From Microbacterium commune (GTDB lineage Bacteria > Actinomycetota > Actinomycetes > Actinomycetales > Microbacteriaceae): a stretch of 64,000 nucleotides of DNA. The notes beneath the pieces are model-generated. The model was not told the DNA's origin. It saw only the letters and a program-made list of their open reading frames with translations, and did no database searches. The position numbers were made by a program, and so were the translations under genes. This document shows positions 48,527 to 57,908 of the stretch, piece by piece (within the stretch, counting starts at the first letter, position 1; each line of letters begins with the position of its first letter). The DNA lies in the NCBI RefSeq assembly GCF_014836945.1, contig NZ_JACSPX010000001.1, positions 1,201,510 through 1,265,509 on the forward strand. Direction: 5' to 3'.

Positions 48527-49585
48527 ATGAAGGCATTCGGCTTCCTCTCCTTCGGGCACTACGCAGACGTGCCCGGCTCCCTGACCCGCACCGCCGGCGA
48601 CATGCTGCGCCAGACGATCGAGATCGCCGAGGGCGCCGATGAGATCGGCGTCAACGGCGCCTACGTGCGCGTGCACCACTGGGCGCGCCAGGCGGCCTCG
48701 CCCATGCCGCTGCTGTCGGCCATGGCCGCGCGCACCAAGCGCATCGAGGTCGGCACCGGCGTGATCGACATGCGCTACGAGAACCCGTTCCAGTTCGCCG
48801 AGGAGGCTGCCGCGCTCGACCTCATCGCCGACGGCCGCATCGCCCTCGGTGTGAGCCGCGGGTCACCCGAGACGGCACTGCGCGGTTACGAGACCTTCGG
48901 CTTCCGCGATGAGGAGGACACCGAGCGCGGCAGCGTGCTGGCGCGGGAGAAGTTCGACCTCTTCCTCAAGGTGATCGACGGCGAGCGCATCGCTCCGGGC
49001 GACCCGCGCATGGTCGGAGCAGGTCACTACCTCGCCATCGAGCCGCAGTCGCCCACCCTGCGGGAGCACATCTGGTGGGGCGCCGGCTCGCGGGCGACGG
49101 CCGAGGCCACCGGGCGGATGGGCCTGAACATGATGAGCTCGACCCTGCTCACCGAGGCGACCGGCCAGCCGTTCCACGAGCTGCAGCGCGAGCAGATCGA
49201 CCTGTTCCGTGCCGCATACCGGGATGCCGGCCACACCGGCGCACCACGGGTGTCGGTGAGCCGCAGCGTGTTCCCGCTGGTCAGCGACCGCGACCGGGCG
49301 TACTTCGGTCTGCGCTCCCGCGAGAACAGCGACCAGGTCGGCATCATCGACGGCTACCGCTCCACGTTCGGCAAGACGTACGCGGCCGAGCCCGACGAGC
49401 TGATCGAGCAGCTGAAGGCCGACGAGGCCGTGATGGCGGCGGACACGCTCATGCTCACCATCCCGAATCAGCTCGGCCCGGAGTACAACCTGCACGTGCT
49501 GCAGGCCTTCGCCGAGCACGTCGCCCCCGCGCTGGGCTGGAAGCCGAACACCGAGGGGCCGGTGCAGGGCGACCCGATTCGCTGA
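48527..49585 (+). CDS. LLM-class flavin-dependent oxidoreductase
   Basis: A 352-aa luciferase-like monooxygenase homologue with a TIM-barrel layout: ADEIGVNGAYVRVHHW, RIEVGTGVIDMRYENP, LDLIADGRIALGVSRGSPE and WWGAGSRATAEATGRMG for flavin and substrate binding. It would use FMNH2 or F420; the substrate is unknown. ATG at 48527, 29 bp after the methyltransferase stop. The longer frame inside that gene is not used. Confidence 0.9.
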   Translation: MKAFGFLSFGHYADVPGSLTRTAGDMLRQTIEIAEGADEIGVNGAYVRVHHWARQAASPMPLLSAMAARTKRIEVGTGVIDMRYENPFQFAEEAAALDLIADGRIALGVSRGSPETALRGYETFGFRDEEDTERGSVLAREKFDLFLKVIDGERIAPGDPRMVGAGHYLAIEPQSPTLREHIWWGAGSRATAEATGRMGLNMMSSTLLTEATGQPFHELQREQIDLFRAAYRDAGHTGAPRVSVSRSVFPLVSDRDRAYFGLRSRENSDQVGIIDGYRSTFGKTYAAEPDELIEQLKADEAVMAADTLMLTIPNQLGPEYNLHVLQAFAEHVAPALGWKPNTEGPVQGDPIR

Positions 49586-49651
49586 CCGCCGTCTGCGTCT
49601 CGGGCGCGTGCGGAACCGGTGAGCGCGCGCGGCGCCGGTACCCTTGAATCC

Positions 49652-51079
49652 ATGCTCAATATGGCCGAGGGCCTGTCCCGACTCGGCGCGCTCGCCGCGA
49701 ACCCCGTCGTCAGCACCCTCGCGACCGCCTTCGCGGATGCGGGCTTCGACCTCGCCGTCGTCGGCGGTCCGGTGCGCGACGCGCTGCTCGGCCGCGAGAC
49801 GCACGACCTCGACTTCACGACGAACGCACGCCCCGACGACATCCTCCGGATCGTCACCCCGATCTCCAGCACCCAGTGGGACATCGGCCGCGCCTTCGGC
49901 ACCATCGGCGCGCGGGTACAGGGCGAGCAGGTCGAGATCACCACGTACCGTGCCGACAGCTACGACGGCGTCACCCGCAAGCCGGTCGTCGAGTTCGGCG
50001 ACACCATCGACGGAGACCTGCTGCGGCGCGACTTCACCGTCAACGCCATGGCGCTGCAGGTTCCGGCGGTCAAGCTGATCGATCCGACGAGCGGTGTCGA
50101 GGACCTCGTCTCTGGCATCCTGCGCACGCCGATCGACCCGGCGATCAGCTTCGGCGACGACCCGCTGCGGATGCTGCGGGCGGCGCGCTTCAGCGCCCAG
50201 CTCGGCTTCTCGATCGAGGATGCCACCTTCGCCGCCGTCGAGAAGCTGCGCGAGACGCTGACGATCGTCAGCCCCGAGCGCGTGCAGGGCGAACTCGTGC
50301 GGCTCATGCAGACCGACGACCCGGTCCGCGGCATCCGGGTGCTGGTCGAGAGCGGACTGATCGAGGAGTTCCTGCCCGAGGTGAGTGCGCTGCGACTCGA
50401 GGTCGACGAGCACCACCACCACAAGGACGTCTACGAGCACTCGCTGACCGTGGTGCGTCAGGCGATCGAGCTCGAGAAGTCTCGCAACCCGGGCGCCGCT
50501 GCCGACGTGCCGCTGCGCCTGGCCGCTCTGCTGCACGACATCGGCAAGCCGCGCACCCGCAAGCTCGAGAACGGCGGAGGGGTCACCTTCCACCATCACG
50601 ACGTGGTCGGTGCGCGCATGGCGCGAAAGCGCCTGCAGGCCCTGCGCTTCGACAGCGCCACGACCGATGCGGTCGCCAAGCTGATCGAGCTGCACCTGCG
50701 CTTCTTCGGCTACGCCGAGGGCGCCTGGACCGATTCCGCCGTGCGGCGATACGTCCGCGACGCCGGCGACGTCGTCGAGCGCCTGCACATCCTCGTGCGC
50801 GCCGACGTGACCACCCGCAACCGGCGCAAGGCCGCTCGCCTGGCCTCCGCCTACGACGACATCGAGCGGCGCATCGTCGAGCTGCGCGAGCAGGAGGAGC
50901 TCGACAGCATCCGTCCCGAGCTCGACGGCAACCAGATCCAGCAGATCCTGGGCATCACCCCGGGGCGCGAGGTCGGCGAGGCGTACCGCTTCCTGCTCGA
51001 GGTGCGGCTGGATGAAGGTGTGATCGGCCCGGATGCCGCGGAGCAGCGTCTGCGCGAATGGTGGGCCGCGCGCGGCTGA
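49652..51079 (+). CDS. cca: CCA tRNA nucleotidyltransferase
   Basis: A 475-aa class II nucleotidyltransferase that adds or repairs the tRNA 3' CCA, which tRNA genes in this window do not encode. GGPVRDALLG at 38-47 is followed by the metal ligands D52 and D54 (THDLDFTT), RRDFTVNAMA, DPLRMLRAARF, and a C-terminal HD domain (LLHDIGKPRT near 295). The ATG at 49652 lies 7 nt after TACCCT, so it is preferred to the upstream GTG at 49619. Confidence 0.95.
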   Translation: MLNMAEGLSRLGALAANPVVSTLATAFADAGFDLAVVGGPVRDALLGRETHDLDFTTNARPDDILRIVTPISSTQWDIGRAFGTIGARVQGEQVEITTYRADSYDGVTRKPVVEFGDTIDGDLLRRDFTVNAMALQVPAVKLIDPTSGVEDLVSGILRTPIDPAISFGDDPLRMLRAARFSAQLGFSIEDATFAAVEKLRETLTIVSPERVQGELVRLMQTDDPVRGIRVLVESGLIEEFLPEVSALRLEVDEHHHHKDVYEHSLTVVRQAIELEKSRNPGAAADVPLRLAALLHDIGKPRTRKLENGGGVTFHHHDVVGARMARKRLQALRFDSATTDAVAKLIELHLRFFGYAEGAWTDSAVRRYVRDAGDVVERLHILVRADVTTRNRRKAARLASAYDDIERRIVELREQEELDSIRPELDGNQIQQILGITPGREVGEAYRFLLEVRLDEGVIGPDAAEQRLREWWAARG

Positions 51080-51107
51080 GCTGCGCGGCATCCGGACCGC
51101 ACGGGTG

Positions 51108-52142
51108 TCAGGGCACGACCACCGCGCGACCCTGCACCTTGCCGTCGTGCAGTCGCGTGTACGCGTCCACGGCCTGCTCCATCGAGTAGCGCTCGACGTG
51201 CACGCCCACCGAACCGGTCTGCGCGAGGGACAGCACCTCCATCAGCTCGCTGCGCGTGCCCCAGTACGGGGCCCGCACCGACGCGCCGAAGGGGGTGGAG
51301 AAGAACCCGGTGGGCAGCAGCCCGCCACCGATCCCGACGATCTGGATGTCGCCGTCGACGGCGACGACCTGGCGTGCGATGTCGAGAGTCGGCTGCACGC
51401 CGGTGAAGTCGAACACCGCCTCGGCGCCTCGCCCGTTCGTGAGCCGCCGGATCTCGTCGACGGCCGAGTCGTCGGACATCAGGGCGTGATGGGCTCCGAC
51501 GTCGCGAGCCAGCGCCAGCTTCTCGTCGGCGATGTCGAGGGCGATGACGGTCGCCGAGGTGACCGCGCGCAGCACCTGGATGCCCACGTGTCCCAGACCG
51601 CCGGTGCCGATGACCACGGCGGTCGTGCCGGCGACGAGCTTGTCCTTCGACGACATGATCGCGTGGTACGGGGTGAGTCCCGCGTCGGTCAGCGACACGG
51701 TCTCGACCGGGTCCATGTCGCCGATCGGGACGAGATGGCGGGCATCGTCGATGATCACGTACTCGGCCATCGCGCCAGGGGAGCCGAGCCCGGGAGGCTG
51801 GATGCCGAGCTCCGCAGCTCGCGTGCAGTAGTTCTCTGCGCCGCGCGCGCAGGCGTGACACTGCCCGCATCCCCACGGTCCGTAGATGGCATAGGAGGCG
51901 CCGAGCTCGATGCCCTCCACGCCGTCGCCGAGCTTGTCCGCGATGCCGACCCCCTCGTGCCCCAGCGTGAGCGGCAGACCGTAGATGTACTGCTCGGCCG
52001 GCAGGCCCATCACGAACCAGTCGGAATGGCAGAGGCCCGCGGCCGTGACCTTGATGCGTATCTGACCCGGACCGGGCTCGGGAGTCTCGATCTCGACCAG
52101 CTCTGGTCCCTGTCCGATCGTGCGGTACTGGATGGCCTTCAT
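51108..52142 (-). CDS. Zinc-dependent NAD(P) alcohol dehydrogenase
   Basis: A 344-aa medium-chain dehydrogenase. Catalytic-zinc ligands lie in GLCHSDW and TLGHEGVG; the structural-zinc cysteines in CGQCHACARGAENYC; the Rossmann motif is VIGTGGLGHVGIQ. It oxidises an alcohol to the aldehyde, which fits the aldehyde dehydrogenase encoded beyond the divergent regulator. AAGGGG precedes the ATG at 52142. It converges with cca with 28 bp between. Confidence 0.92.
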   Translation of the reverse strand: MKAIQYRTIGQGPELVEIETPEPGPGQIRIKVTAAGLCHSDWFVMGLPAEQYIYGLPLTLGHEGVGIADKLGDGVEGIELGASYAIYGPWGCGQCHACARGAENYCTRAAELGIQPPGLGSPGAMAEYVIIDDARHLVPIGDMDPVETVSLTDAGLTPYHAIMSSKDKLVAGTTAVVIGTGGLGHVGIQVLRAVTSATVIALDIADEKLALARDVGAHHALMSDDSAVDEIRRLTNGRGAEAVFDFTGVQPTLDIARQVVAVDGDIQIVGIGGGLLPTGFFSTPFGASVRAPYWGTRSELMEVLSLAQTGSVGVHVERYSMEQAVDAYTRLHDGKVQGRAVVVP

Positions 52143-52356
52143 CGTGCTACCCCTTCGCGTGAGACCACGGCGGCGATCGCGACCGTGTGCGTCTTCAGCA
52201 TCCCCTATCGGCGGGCCCGCCGGAACCCCGGCCGGCCGGGAATATCGCTGTGCGCGAGCCGGGTCCGATGGTGCACGCGCGGGGCCAACCGAGGGGTGTG
52301 ATCGCCGGGCATCCGATCTACACTGGGCAGACCCGTCAGCGCTGATCGGAGCGTCC

Positions 52357-53718
52357 ATGCCGTCACCGTGGTCGTCATCGCGCGATGCCTTCCCTGAGGT
52401 CTCGCGACTTCTGATCGAGCGCGCGCACGAGGAGCTCGTCGCCGGCAACCTCGATGACACCCGCCTGCAGCAGGTGCGACCGCTGGTGCGCGCCTCATGG
52501 GAGCGCGCCTGGCAGAGCCGCGTGGGCGCCGAGGGCCGGCCGCCCCTGGAACTCGGTCAGGAGACGCTGGAGGCGTATCGTTCCGGGCATCCGCTCGCCT
52601 CGGTGATGGATCTCATCCGCTCGCTGCTGCTGCCAGGCAGCGCGGAGGACTCCGGCGTCGTCGTCGCCGTCGGCGATCACGCCGGGCGCCTGCTGTGGGT
52701 GGAGGGAGATCTGCGCCAGCGGCTGCTGTCGGGCGAGATGGGATTCGTCGAGGGCGCCAACTGGTCGGAGCAGATGGTCGGCACCTCGGCCCCTGGCACC
52801 GCCCTCGCCCTCGGCGAGTCGGTGCAGATCCACCACGCCGAGCACTACAACCGCCTCGTGCAGCCCTGGTCGTGCACGGCCGCGCCCGTGTTCGACCCCG
52901 AGACGCGGCGCGTCCTCGGTGTGATCGACGTCACGGGTGGGGCGGAGGCGGTCACGCCGCAGGCGCGGATGCTGGTGGATGCCACGGCTCGAGCCGTCGA
53001 ATCCGAACTGCTCGTCGCCCGGCTGCGGGCGCGCAGCGAGTCGGCGCGCAGCGGGGCGGGGCGCAGCGGGGCGGGGCGCAGCGCCGCGCGATCGTCCGGG
53101 CGAGTGCGGCGCTCCACCGGGCGCGCCCGGCTGCAGGTGCTGGCCCGCGATCGCGCGCGGCTCGAGCTGATGGCCGATGACGGCGAGACGGTCGTGGAGC
53201 TCAGTGCGCGGCACGCCGAGATCCTGCTCATGCTGGCCGTGCACCGCCACGGGCTCTCGGCTGAACGGCTCACCGAGCTCGTCTACGGCGACTCCGCGAC
53301 GGCCGACACGCTGCGGCCGGAGATGGTGCGGCTGCGCAAGATCCTCGAGCGCGTCTCACCCGATCTCGTGCCCCAGTCACGCCCCTACCGGCTCACGGCA
53401 CCGCTCGAGACCGACGCGCAGAACGTGCTCTCGCTCCTCGACCGAGGGGCGCACCGGGTGGCCCTGAGCGCCTACACCGGCGCGGTGCTGCCCGAATCGA
53501 CGGCTCCCGGCGTCGAGGAGTTCCGCGACACCGTGCGCGCGGCGCTGCACGAGGCGATGGTCACCGAGGCCAGCCTCGACGTGCTCCTCGCCTACGGGGA
53601 GATCCCCGAGGGGCAGAACGACGCCGAGGCGCTGCGGCTGTGCCTCGAGATGCTGCCGGCCCGCTCGCCGCGACGTGCAGGCCTGGTCGCGCGGATCGAG
53701 CGTCTCGACGCCGGGTGA
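52357..53718 (+). CDS. GAF-domain transcriptional regulator of the aldehyde oxidation cluster
   Basis: A 453-aa regulator. The N-terminal ~60 residues and GAF domain (~80-220: VVVAVGDHAGRLLWVEG, EGANWSEQMVGTSAPGTAL, HYNRLVQPWSCTAAPV) match the AcoR-like sensor family, but the AAA+ domain is missing. A low-complexity linker (SGAGRSGAGRSA) joins a winged-helix-like C-terminus (ELSARHAEILLMLAVHRHGL, MVRLRKILER). TACACT at 52319 gives a ~26-nt leader. It lies between divergent adh and the downstream aldehyde dehydrogenase and probably controls both. Confidence 0.82.
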   Translation: MPSPWSSSRDAFPEVSRLLIERAHEELVAGNLDDTRLQQVRPLVRASWERAWQSRVGAEGRPPLELGQETLEAYRSGHPLASVMDLIRSLLLPGSAEDSGVVVAVGDHAGRLLWVEGDLRQRLLSGEMGFVEGANWSEQMVGTSAPGTALALGESVQIHHAEHYNRLVQPWSCTAAPVFDPETRRVLGVIDVTGGAEAVTPQARMLVDATARAVESELLVARLRARSESARSGAGRSGAGRSAARSSGRVRRSTGRARLQVLARDRARLELMADDGETVVELSARHAEILLMLAVHRHGLSAERLTELVYGDSATADTLRPEMVRLRKILERVSPDLVPQSRPYRLTAPLETDAQNVLSLLDRGAHRVALSAYTGAVLPESTAPGVEEFRDTVRAALHEAMVTEASLDVLLAYGEIPEGQNDAEALRLCLEMLPARSPRRAGLVARIERLDAG

Positions 53719-53728
53719 CCCACATCCG

Positions 53729-53787
53729 TTCGAATCGCTCACCTTGTCGCTGCCGGTCGCCCGTTCCGGCCATTTGAGCGATTCGAA
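53729..53787. other. 13-bp inverted repeat downstream of the GAF regulator gene
   Basis: TTCGAATCGCTCA (53729-53741) and its exact complement TGAGCGATTCGAA (53775-53787), with a 33-nt loop containing a smaller GCCGG/CCGGC hairpin. Placed 11 bp after the regulator stop, it can be a terminator or a binding site for the aldehyde dehydrogenase promoter. Confidence 0.55.
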
Positions 53788-53824
53788 AGCCGGAAGGGTC
53801 CGCCGCAACCGACTGCAACGTTGC

Positions 53825-53836
53825 GCACCCGGGTGC
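53825..53836. promoter_or_regulatory. Palindromic candidate operator before the aldehyde dehydrogenase gene
   Basis: GCACCCGGGTGC is flanked by TGCAACG copies at 53814 and 53834, forming an extended near-palindrome 74 bp before the ATG and just upstream of a possible -10 (TACCTT, ~53851). It is a plausible site for the GAF regulator. Confidence 0.4.
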
Positions 53837-53909
53837 AACGTCCGGCGACCTACCTTCGTATCCAACAGCCGCGCAGCATCGAGGCCGCGGCCCGTCGAAG
53901 GAGTCACCG

Positions 53910-55457
53910 ATGACCATCGTCGAAGAAGACGTGTCCACCGCCTACGCCGCCCCCGGCCAGCCCGGCGCGGTCGCGAACTACCGTGCCCGCTACGGCCACT
54001 ACATCGGCGGCGAGTTCGTCGAACCGGCCAAGGGCCAGTACTTCGAGAACATCAGCCCCGTCAACGGCAAGCCGTTCACCGAGGTCGCCCGCGGCACGGC
54101 GGAAGACGTCGACCGCGCGGTGGATGTCGCCTGGAAGGCGTTCGAGTCGTGGAGGCGCACCTCGCCCGCCGAGCGCTCCGTGATCCTCAACAGGATTGCC
54201 GACCGCATCGAGGAGAACCTCGAGATGATCGCCGTCGCCGAGACATGGGAGAACGGCAAGCCGGTGCGTGAGACGCTCGCCGCCGACATCCCGCTCGCGA
54301 TCGACCACTTCCGCTACTTCGCGGGCGTGCTGCGCGGGCAGGAGGGCGGCATCAGCCAGCTCGACGAGAACACCGTCGCGTACCACTTCCACGAGCCGCT
54401 GGGAGTCGTCGGCCAGATCATCCCGTGGAACTTCCCGATCCTTATGGCCACGTGGAAGCTCGCCCCCGCTCTCGCCGCCGGCAACTGCGTGGTCATCAAG
54501 CCGGCCGAGCAGACTCCGGCGTCGCTGCTGTTCCTGTTCGAGATCATCGGCGATCTGCTGCCCGCAGGTGTCGTGAACATCGTCAACGGGTTCGGCATCG
54601 AGGCCGGCGCACCGCTCGCTCAGCACAAGCGCATCCGCAAGGTCGCGTTCACCGGTGAGACCACGACGGGCCGGCTGATCATGCAGTACGCGTCGCAGAA
54701 CCTCATCCCCGTCACCCTCGAGCTCGGCGGCAAGTCGCCGAACGTCTTCTTCGAGGATGTCGCCCGCGCCGAAGACCCGTACTACGACAAGGCGCTCGAG
54801 GGATTCACGATGTTCGCGCTCAATCAGGGCGAGGTCTGCACGTGCCCGTCGCGCGCCCTCATCCAGCGTTCGATCTACGACGGGTTCCTCGCCGACGGAC
54901 TGGAGCGCGTCGGCAAGGTCGTGCAGGGCAACCCGCTCGACCCCGCCACGATGATCGGCGCCCAGGCGTCGAACGACCAGCTCGAGAAGATCCTCAGCTA
55001 CATCGACATCGGAAAGCAGGGCGGCGCGAAGCTGCTCACCGGTGGCGAGCGAGTCGACCTCGGGGGCGACCTCAGCGAGGGCTTCTACGTCGCACCGACG
55101 GTCTTCGAGGGAACGAACGACATGCGCATCTTCCAGGAGGAGATCTTCGGTCCGGTGCTGTCGGTCACGAGCTTCAGCGACTTCGACGACGCGATCTCGA
55201 TCGCCAACGACACGCTGTACGGCCTGGGCGCCGGTGTCTGGAGCCGCAGCGGAGACACCGCGTACCGCGCCGGACGCGCCATCGAGGCGGGTCGCGTGTG
55301 GACGAACACGTACCACCAGTACCCGGCGCACGCCGCGTTCGGCGGGTACAAGCAGTCGGGCGTCGGTCGCGAGAACCACAAGATGATGCTCGATCACTAC
55401 CAGCAGACCAAGAATCTGCTCGTGTCGTACGCGGAAGGGCCGATGGGCTTCTTCTGA
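53910..55457 (+). CDS. NAD-dependent aldehyde dehydrogenase
   Basis: A 515-aa ALDH-superfamily enzyme oxidising aldehydes to acids. It has [26 protein letters not shown], the general base E271 (LELGGKSP) and the nucleophile C310 in [11 protein letters not shown], with a second cysteine two residues on. It resembles the acetaldehyde dehydrogenase group (AldB/ExaC-like). AAGGAG lies before the ATG. With adh and DUF779 it forms an alcohol-oxidation cluster. Confidence 0.94.
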   Translation: MTIVEEDVSTAYAAPGQPGAVANYRARYGHYIGGEFVEPAKGQYFENISPVNGKPFTEVARGTAEDVDRAVDVAWKAFESWRRTSPAERSVILNRIADRIEENLEMIAVAETWENGKPVRETLAADIPLAIDHFRYFAGVLRGQEGGISQLDENTVAYHFHEPLGVVGQIIPWNFPILMATWKLAPALAAGNCVVIKPAEQTPASLLFLFEIIGDLLPAGVVNIVNGFGIEAGAPLAQHKRIRKVAFTGETTTGRLIMQYASQNLIPVTLELGGKSPNVFFEDVARAEDPYYDKALEGFTMFALNQGEVCTCPSRALIQRSIYDGFLADGLERVGKVVQGNPLDPATMIGAQASNDQLEKILSYIDIGKQGGAKLLTGGERVDLGGDLSEGFYVAPTVFEGTNDMRIFQEEIFGPVLSVTSFSDFDDAISIANDTLYGLGAGVWSRSGDTAYRAGRAIEAGRVWTNTYHQYPAHAAFGGYKQSGVGRENHKMMLDHYQQTKNLLVSYAEGPMGFF

Positions 55458-55529
55458 TCGGCATCCACGGTCTCGGGCGGGCGTCGCGTGACGTCCGCCC
55501 GAGACCGACGGATTCGAGAGGAGCGGATG

Positions 55530-55925
55530 ATGGTGAGTATCGGCAGATACCAACGGGTGGATGTATCGGATGCCGCCGCCGAGCTGCTGCGTGAGCTGAC
55601 GACGCAGCACGGACCCCTGATGTTCCATCAGTCGGGCGGATGCTGCGACGGCTCGTCACCCATGTGCTACCCGGTCGGCATGTTCATCACCGGCCCCAGC
55701 GACGTGCTGCTGGGCCGGCTCGAGGTCGACGGGCTCGACCCGATCGAGGTGTTCATGTCGGAGTCGCAGTTCGAGTACTGGAAATACACGCACCTCACGA
55801 TCGACGTCGTGCCTGGCCGCGGTGCGGGGTTCAGTGTCGAGGGCCCCACCGGCATGCGGTTCCTGATCAGATCCCGGATGCTGAACACCGCCGAGCTCGA
55901 GTACTTCGGGTTGGCGCCGGCATAG
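55530..55925 (+). CDS. DUF779-family protein
   Basis: A 131-aa soluble protein of the DUF779 family, repeatedly found beside aldehyde dehydrogenase genes. The cysteine-rich signature is HQSGGCCDGSSPMC (residues ~35-48), followed by WKYTHLTIDVVPGRGAGFSVEGP. It may bind metal; function unknown. AGAGGAG is 6 nt before the ATG at 55530 (in-frame ATG at 55527 is possible). It lies 72 bp after the dehydrogenase stop. Confidence 0.87.
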   Translation: MVSIGRYQRVDVSDAAAELLRELTTQHGPLMFHQSGGCCDGSSPMCYPVGMFITGPSDVLLGRLEVDGLDPIEVFMSESQFEYWKYTHLTIDVVPGRGAGFSVEGPTGMRFLIRSRMLNTAELEYFGLAPA

Positions 55926-55948
55926 CATCCGGCCCGCGGGTGGGCCCA

Positions 55949-55981
55949 TATGGCCGCGTCGGGCGTATGGAGGCGGCCATA
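55949..55981. terminator. Possible bidirectional terminator
   Basis: TATGGCCGC (55949-55957) pairs with GCGGCCATA (55973-55981) across a 15-nt loop, between the convergent DUF779 and membrane-protein genes. Confidence 0.45.
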
Positions 55982-56011
55982 CGGGACCACCCCGGGCAGC
56001 GCGCCCCGGAC

Positions 56012-57202
56012 TCAGCGGATGAAGAGGAGCGACAGCAGCCCGAACAGCTGCGGCAGCATCGCGACGCCGACGATGAGGACGATGACCACCACCGTCACCC
56101 ACGAGAAGCCGGTGCGCAGGCGTCGACCCTGAGGGGCGACACCGGGTGGTGGCCGCAGCATGCCGGCCGGCGGCGCGAAGGGCAGCGCCGTCGGGGGCAT
56201 TGGCGGGTGGTGCGGCCCCGCGGCCGCGGGTGTCTGGGCAGACGGATGCTGCGCCGGCGCCCCCTGCGCGAACCGCAGACGGTCATCGCGCCAGCGGGCC
56301 CACTGGTCGAACTTCGTCATCAGCGCACCGACCGTGCCGAACAGCCATGCCCAGGTGCTCACGTCCGTGGTCGAGGCGGGTCGGCGCATGTACAGGAACA
56401 TCCAGTCGTCGACGATCTCCACGTCGAGCTGCGCCGCGTGATCGATGAACCTGGCCATGATGTCGGGGGTGAAGAGGTAGAGGGCGTCGGCTTCGTATCC
56501 GCTCGGGCAGTACAGCGTGAAGTGCTGGTCGAAGTCTCCCTCGAGCGAGAGCCTCTGGTCTTTCGAGAAGGTGGACGGCAGGTTCGAGCCGAGGGAGTTG
56601 TTGCCCAGCGCGTCGAGCACGATGTTGGGCAGCGGCACGTCGAGCTTCACCGCGACGTAGCCCCAGCTGTGCGTGGTCTTGTTCTTCCCGGAGCCGGTCG
56701 TGTACGTGTAGTTGCCGAATTCGACGAAGCGCGGATGCTGGCCGCGCACGAGCTGCGAGGCCATCCGTGCGTCGCCTCGATGGAAGATCATGCCGGGAAG
56801 CGGCGGGTCGGCCACGAACGGGCGGAAGGTCATCGCGTTGGCTTCGGCGAACCGGGCGATCCGGTAGGTGCTCTCGCGCGTGCGGCGACGGGAGACGATG
56901 AACAGCGGGATGCCCACCGCGGCGAGCACCACAGGGATCAGCGCCGGCAGTGAGAACAGCGCGCCGACGCCGGGGTCTCCCGACGCCAGGCCCGAGATCA
57001 TTCCGAACAGCGCGAAGCCGATGACCGGCAGGAACACCAGGCCGAAGACCACCGCGAAGATCACACCGATGACGATCTGCGTCCCGGATGTCGGGTTCTG
57101 TACTTTGACCGCGCGCCAGAACTCGTTTACCGCTCGGGGGTGGACGGGTTCTGTCAGCGGCCTGGTCTCGAACGGGTGCTGCTGTGGTGCAGGAGCCGTC
57201 AT
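56012..57202 (-). CDS. Uncharacterised membrane protein
   Basis: A 396-aa protein. Two N-terminal helices (~43-70 and ~80-103) precede a cytosolic domain (~110-300) with RIARFAEANAMTFRP, TTHSWGYVAVKLDVPLPNIV and DDWMFLYMRRP; a Pro/Ala-rich linker and a C-terminal helix (~370-392) follow. The general build recalls DUF3137-like proteins but the family is not certain. ATG at 57202; upstream codons run through a 12-bp tandem repeat and are not used. Divergent from rpsF. Confidence 0.7.
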   Translation of the reverse strand: MTAPAPQQHPFETRPLTEPVHPRAVNEFWRAVKVQNPTSGTQIVIGVIFAVVFGLVFLPVIGFALFGMISGLASGDPGVGALFSLPALIPVVLAAVGIPLFIVSRRRTRESTYRIARFAEANAMTFRPFVADPPLPGMIFHRGDARMASQLVRGQHPRFVEFGNYTYTTGSGKNKTTHSWGYVAVKLDVPLPNIVLDALGNNSLGSNLPSTFSKDQRLSLEGDFDQHFTLYCPSGYEADALYLFTPDIMARFIDHAAQLDVEIVDDWMFLYMRRPASTTDVSTWAWLFGTVGALMTKFDQWARWRDDRLRFAQGAPAQHPSAQTPAAAGPHHPPMPPTALPFAPPAGMLRPPPGVAPQGRRLRTGFSWVTVVVIVLIVGVAMLPQLFGLLSLLFIR

Positions 57203-57281
57203 CGACCCTCCGCTCGCTCGGCGATCCACTCCATACCTGAACGCTACCCGTCCCCTGGTCGCCGTCGATGAAGCCGGCGAC

Positions 57282-57348
57282 GAAGCAGGTGCTGAAGCAG
57301 GTGCTGAAGCAGGTGCTGAAGCAGGTGCTGAAGCAGGCGCTGAAGCAG
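57282..57348. repeat. 12-bp minisatellite (GAAGCAGGTGCT)
   Basis: Five and a half near-identical 12-bp units in the 308-bp gap between the membrane-protein gene and rpsF. In translation it gives Gly-Ala-Glu-Ala or Ser-Thr-Cys-Phe runs in spurious frames. The rest of the gap holds the rpsF promoter and leader. Confidence 0.85.
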
Positions 57349-57387
57349 CCGATCGGCGACCGGTCCGGGGCATCGTCATCGATCCGG

Positions 57388-57510
57388 TAGACTGTTGTGG
57401 TTGTCTGCCCGTCGGCATCCATTCGGGAAGCCGCGACAGACGACGTGCTACACACCCTCCTGCTTCCGGGAAAGTCCCGGGAGCCGTTCTAGTCCGAAGG
57501 AGGTGGGTAA
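57388..57510 (+). promoter_or_regulatory. rpsF operon promoter and long structured leader
   Basis: TAGACT (57388-57393) would start RNA near 57400, leaving a ~110-nt leader that ends in AAGGAGGTGGG. It contains short inverted repeats, for example TTCCGGGAAAGTCCCGGGA at 57466-57484. Leaders before rpsF in many bacteria bind S6:S18 for feedback control; that role is inferred. Confidence 0.45.
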
Positions 57511-57903
57511 GTGACGCACCAGTACGAGCTCATGGTCATTCTGACCCCCGAGCTGGACGAGCGCCAGGTTGCCCCCAACCTCGACAAGTTCCTGAAGGTC
57601 ATCACCAACGATGGTGGCTCGATTGACAAGGTCGACATCTGGGGCAAGCGTCGTTTCGCCTACGAGATCAACAAGAAGAACGAGGGCATCTACGCCGTCG
57701 TCAACTTCACCGCCACCAGCGAGGCCACGGTCGAGCTCGACCGTCAGCTGAAGCTGAGCGAGCTCGTGTTCCGCACCAAGGTTCTGCGTGCCGAAGAGGC
57801 ACAGGCCATGGTCGCCGCCGAGGCCAAGCGCGCCGCCGACAAGGCTGCTCGCAAGCCCAAGACGGCCGCGCGCCGGGCTGAGCCTGCCGAAGCCAAGGCC
57901 TGA
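57511..57903 (+). CDS. rpsF: 30S ribosomal protein S6
   Basis: A 130-aa protein with the S6 fold: [41 protein letters not shown] and [13 protein letters not shown]. An Ala/Lys-rich C-terminal tail extends it. It pairs with S18 on the 30S platform. GTG start with AAGGAGG 8 nt upstream. First gene of rpsF-ssb-rpsR-rplI. Confidence 0.97.
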   Translation: MTHQYELMVILTPELDERQVAPNLDKFLKVITNDGGSIDKVDIWGKRRFAYEINKKNEGIYAVVNFTATSEATVELDRQLKLSELVFRTKVLRAEEAQAMVAAEAKRAADKAARKPKTAARRAEPAEAKA

Positions 57904-57908
57904 CGCTC

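Noticed and set aside
57209..57455. Open frames with STCF or GAEA repeats before rpsF
   Set aside because: Products of the 12-bp minisatellite; no start signal or conservation can be argued.
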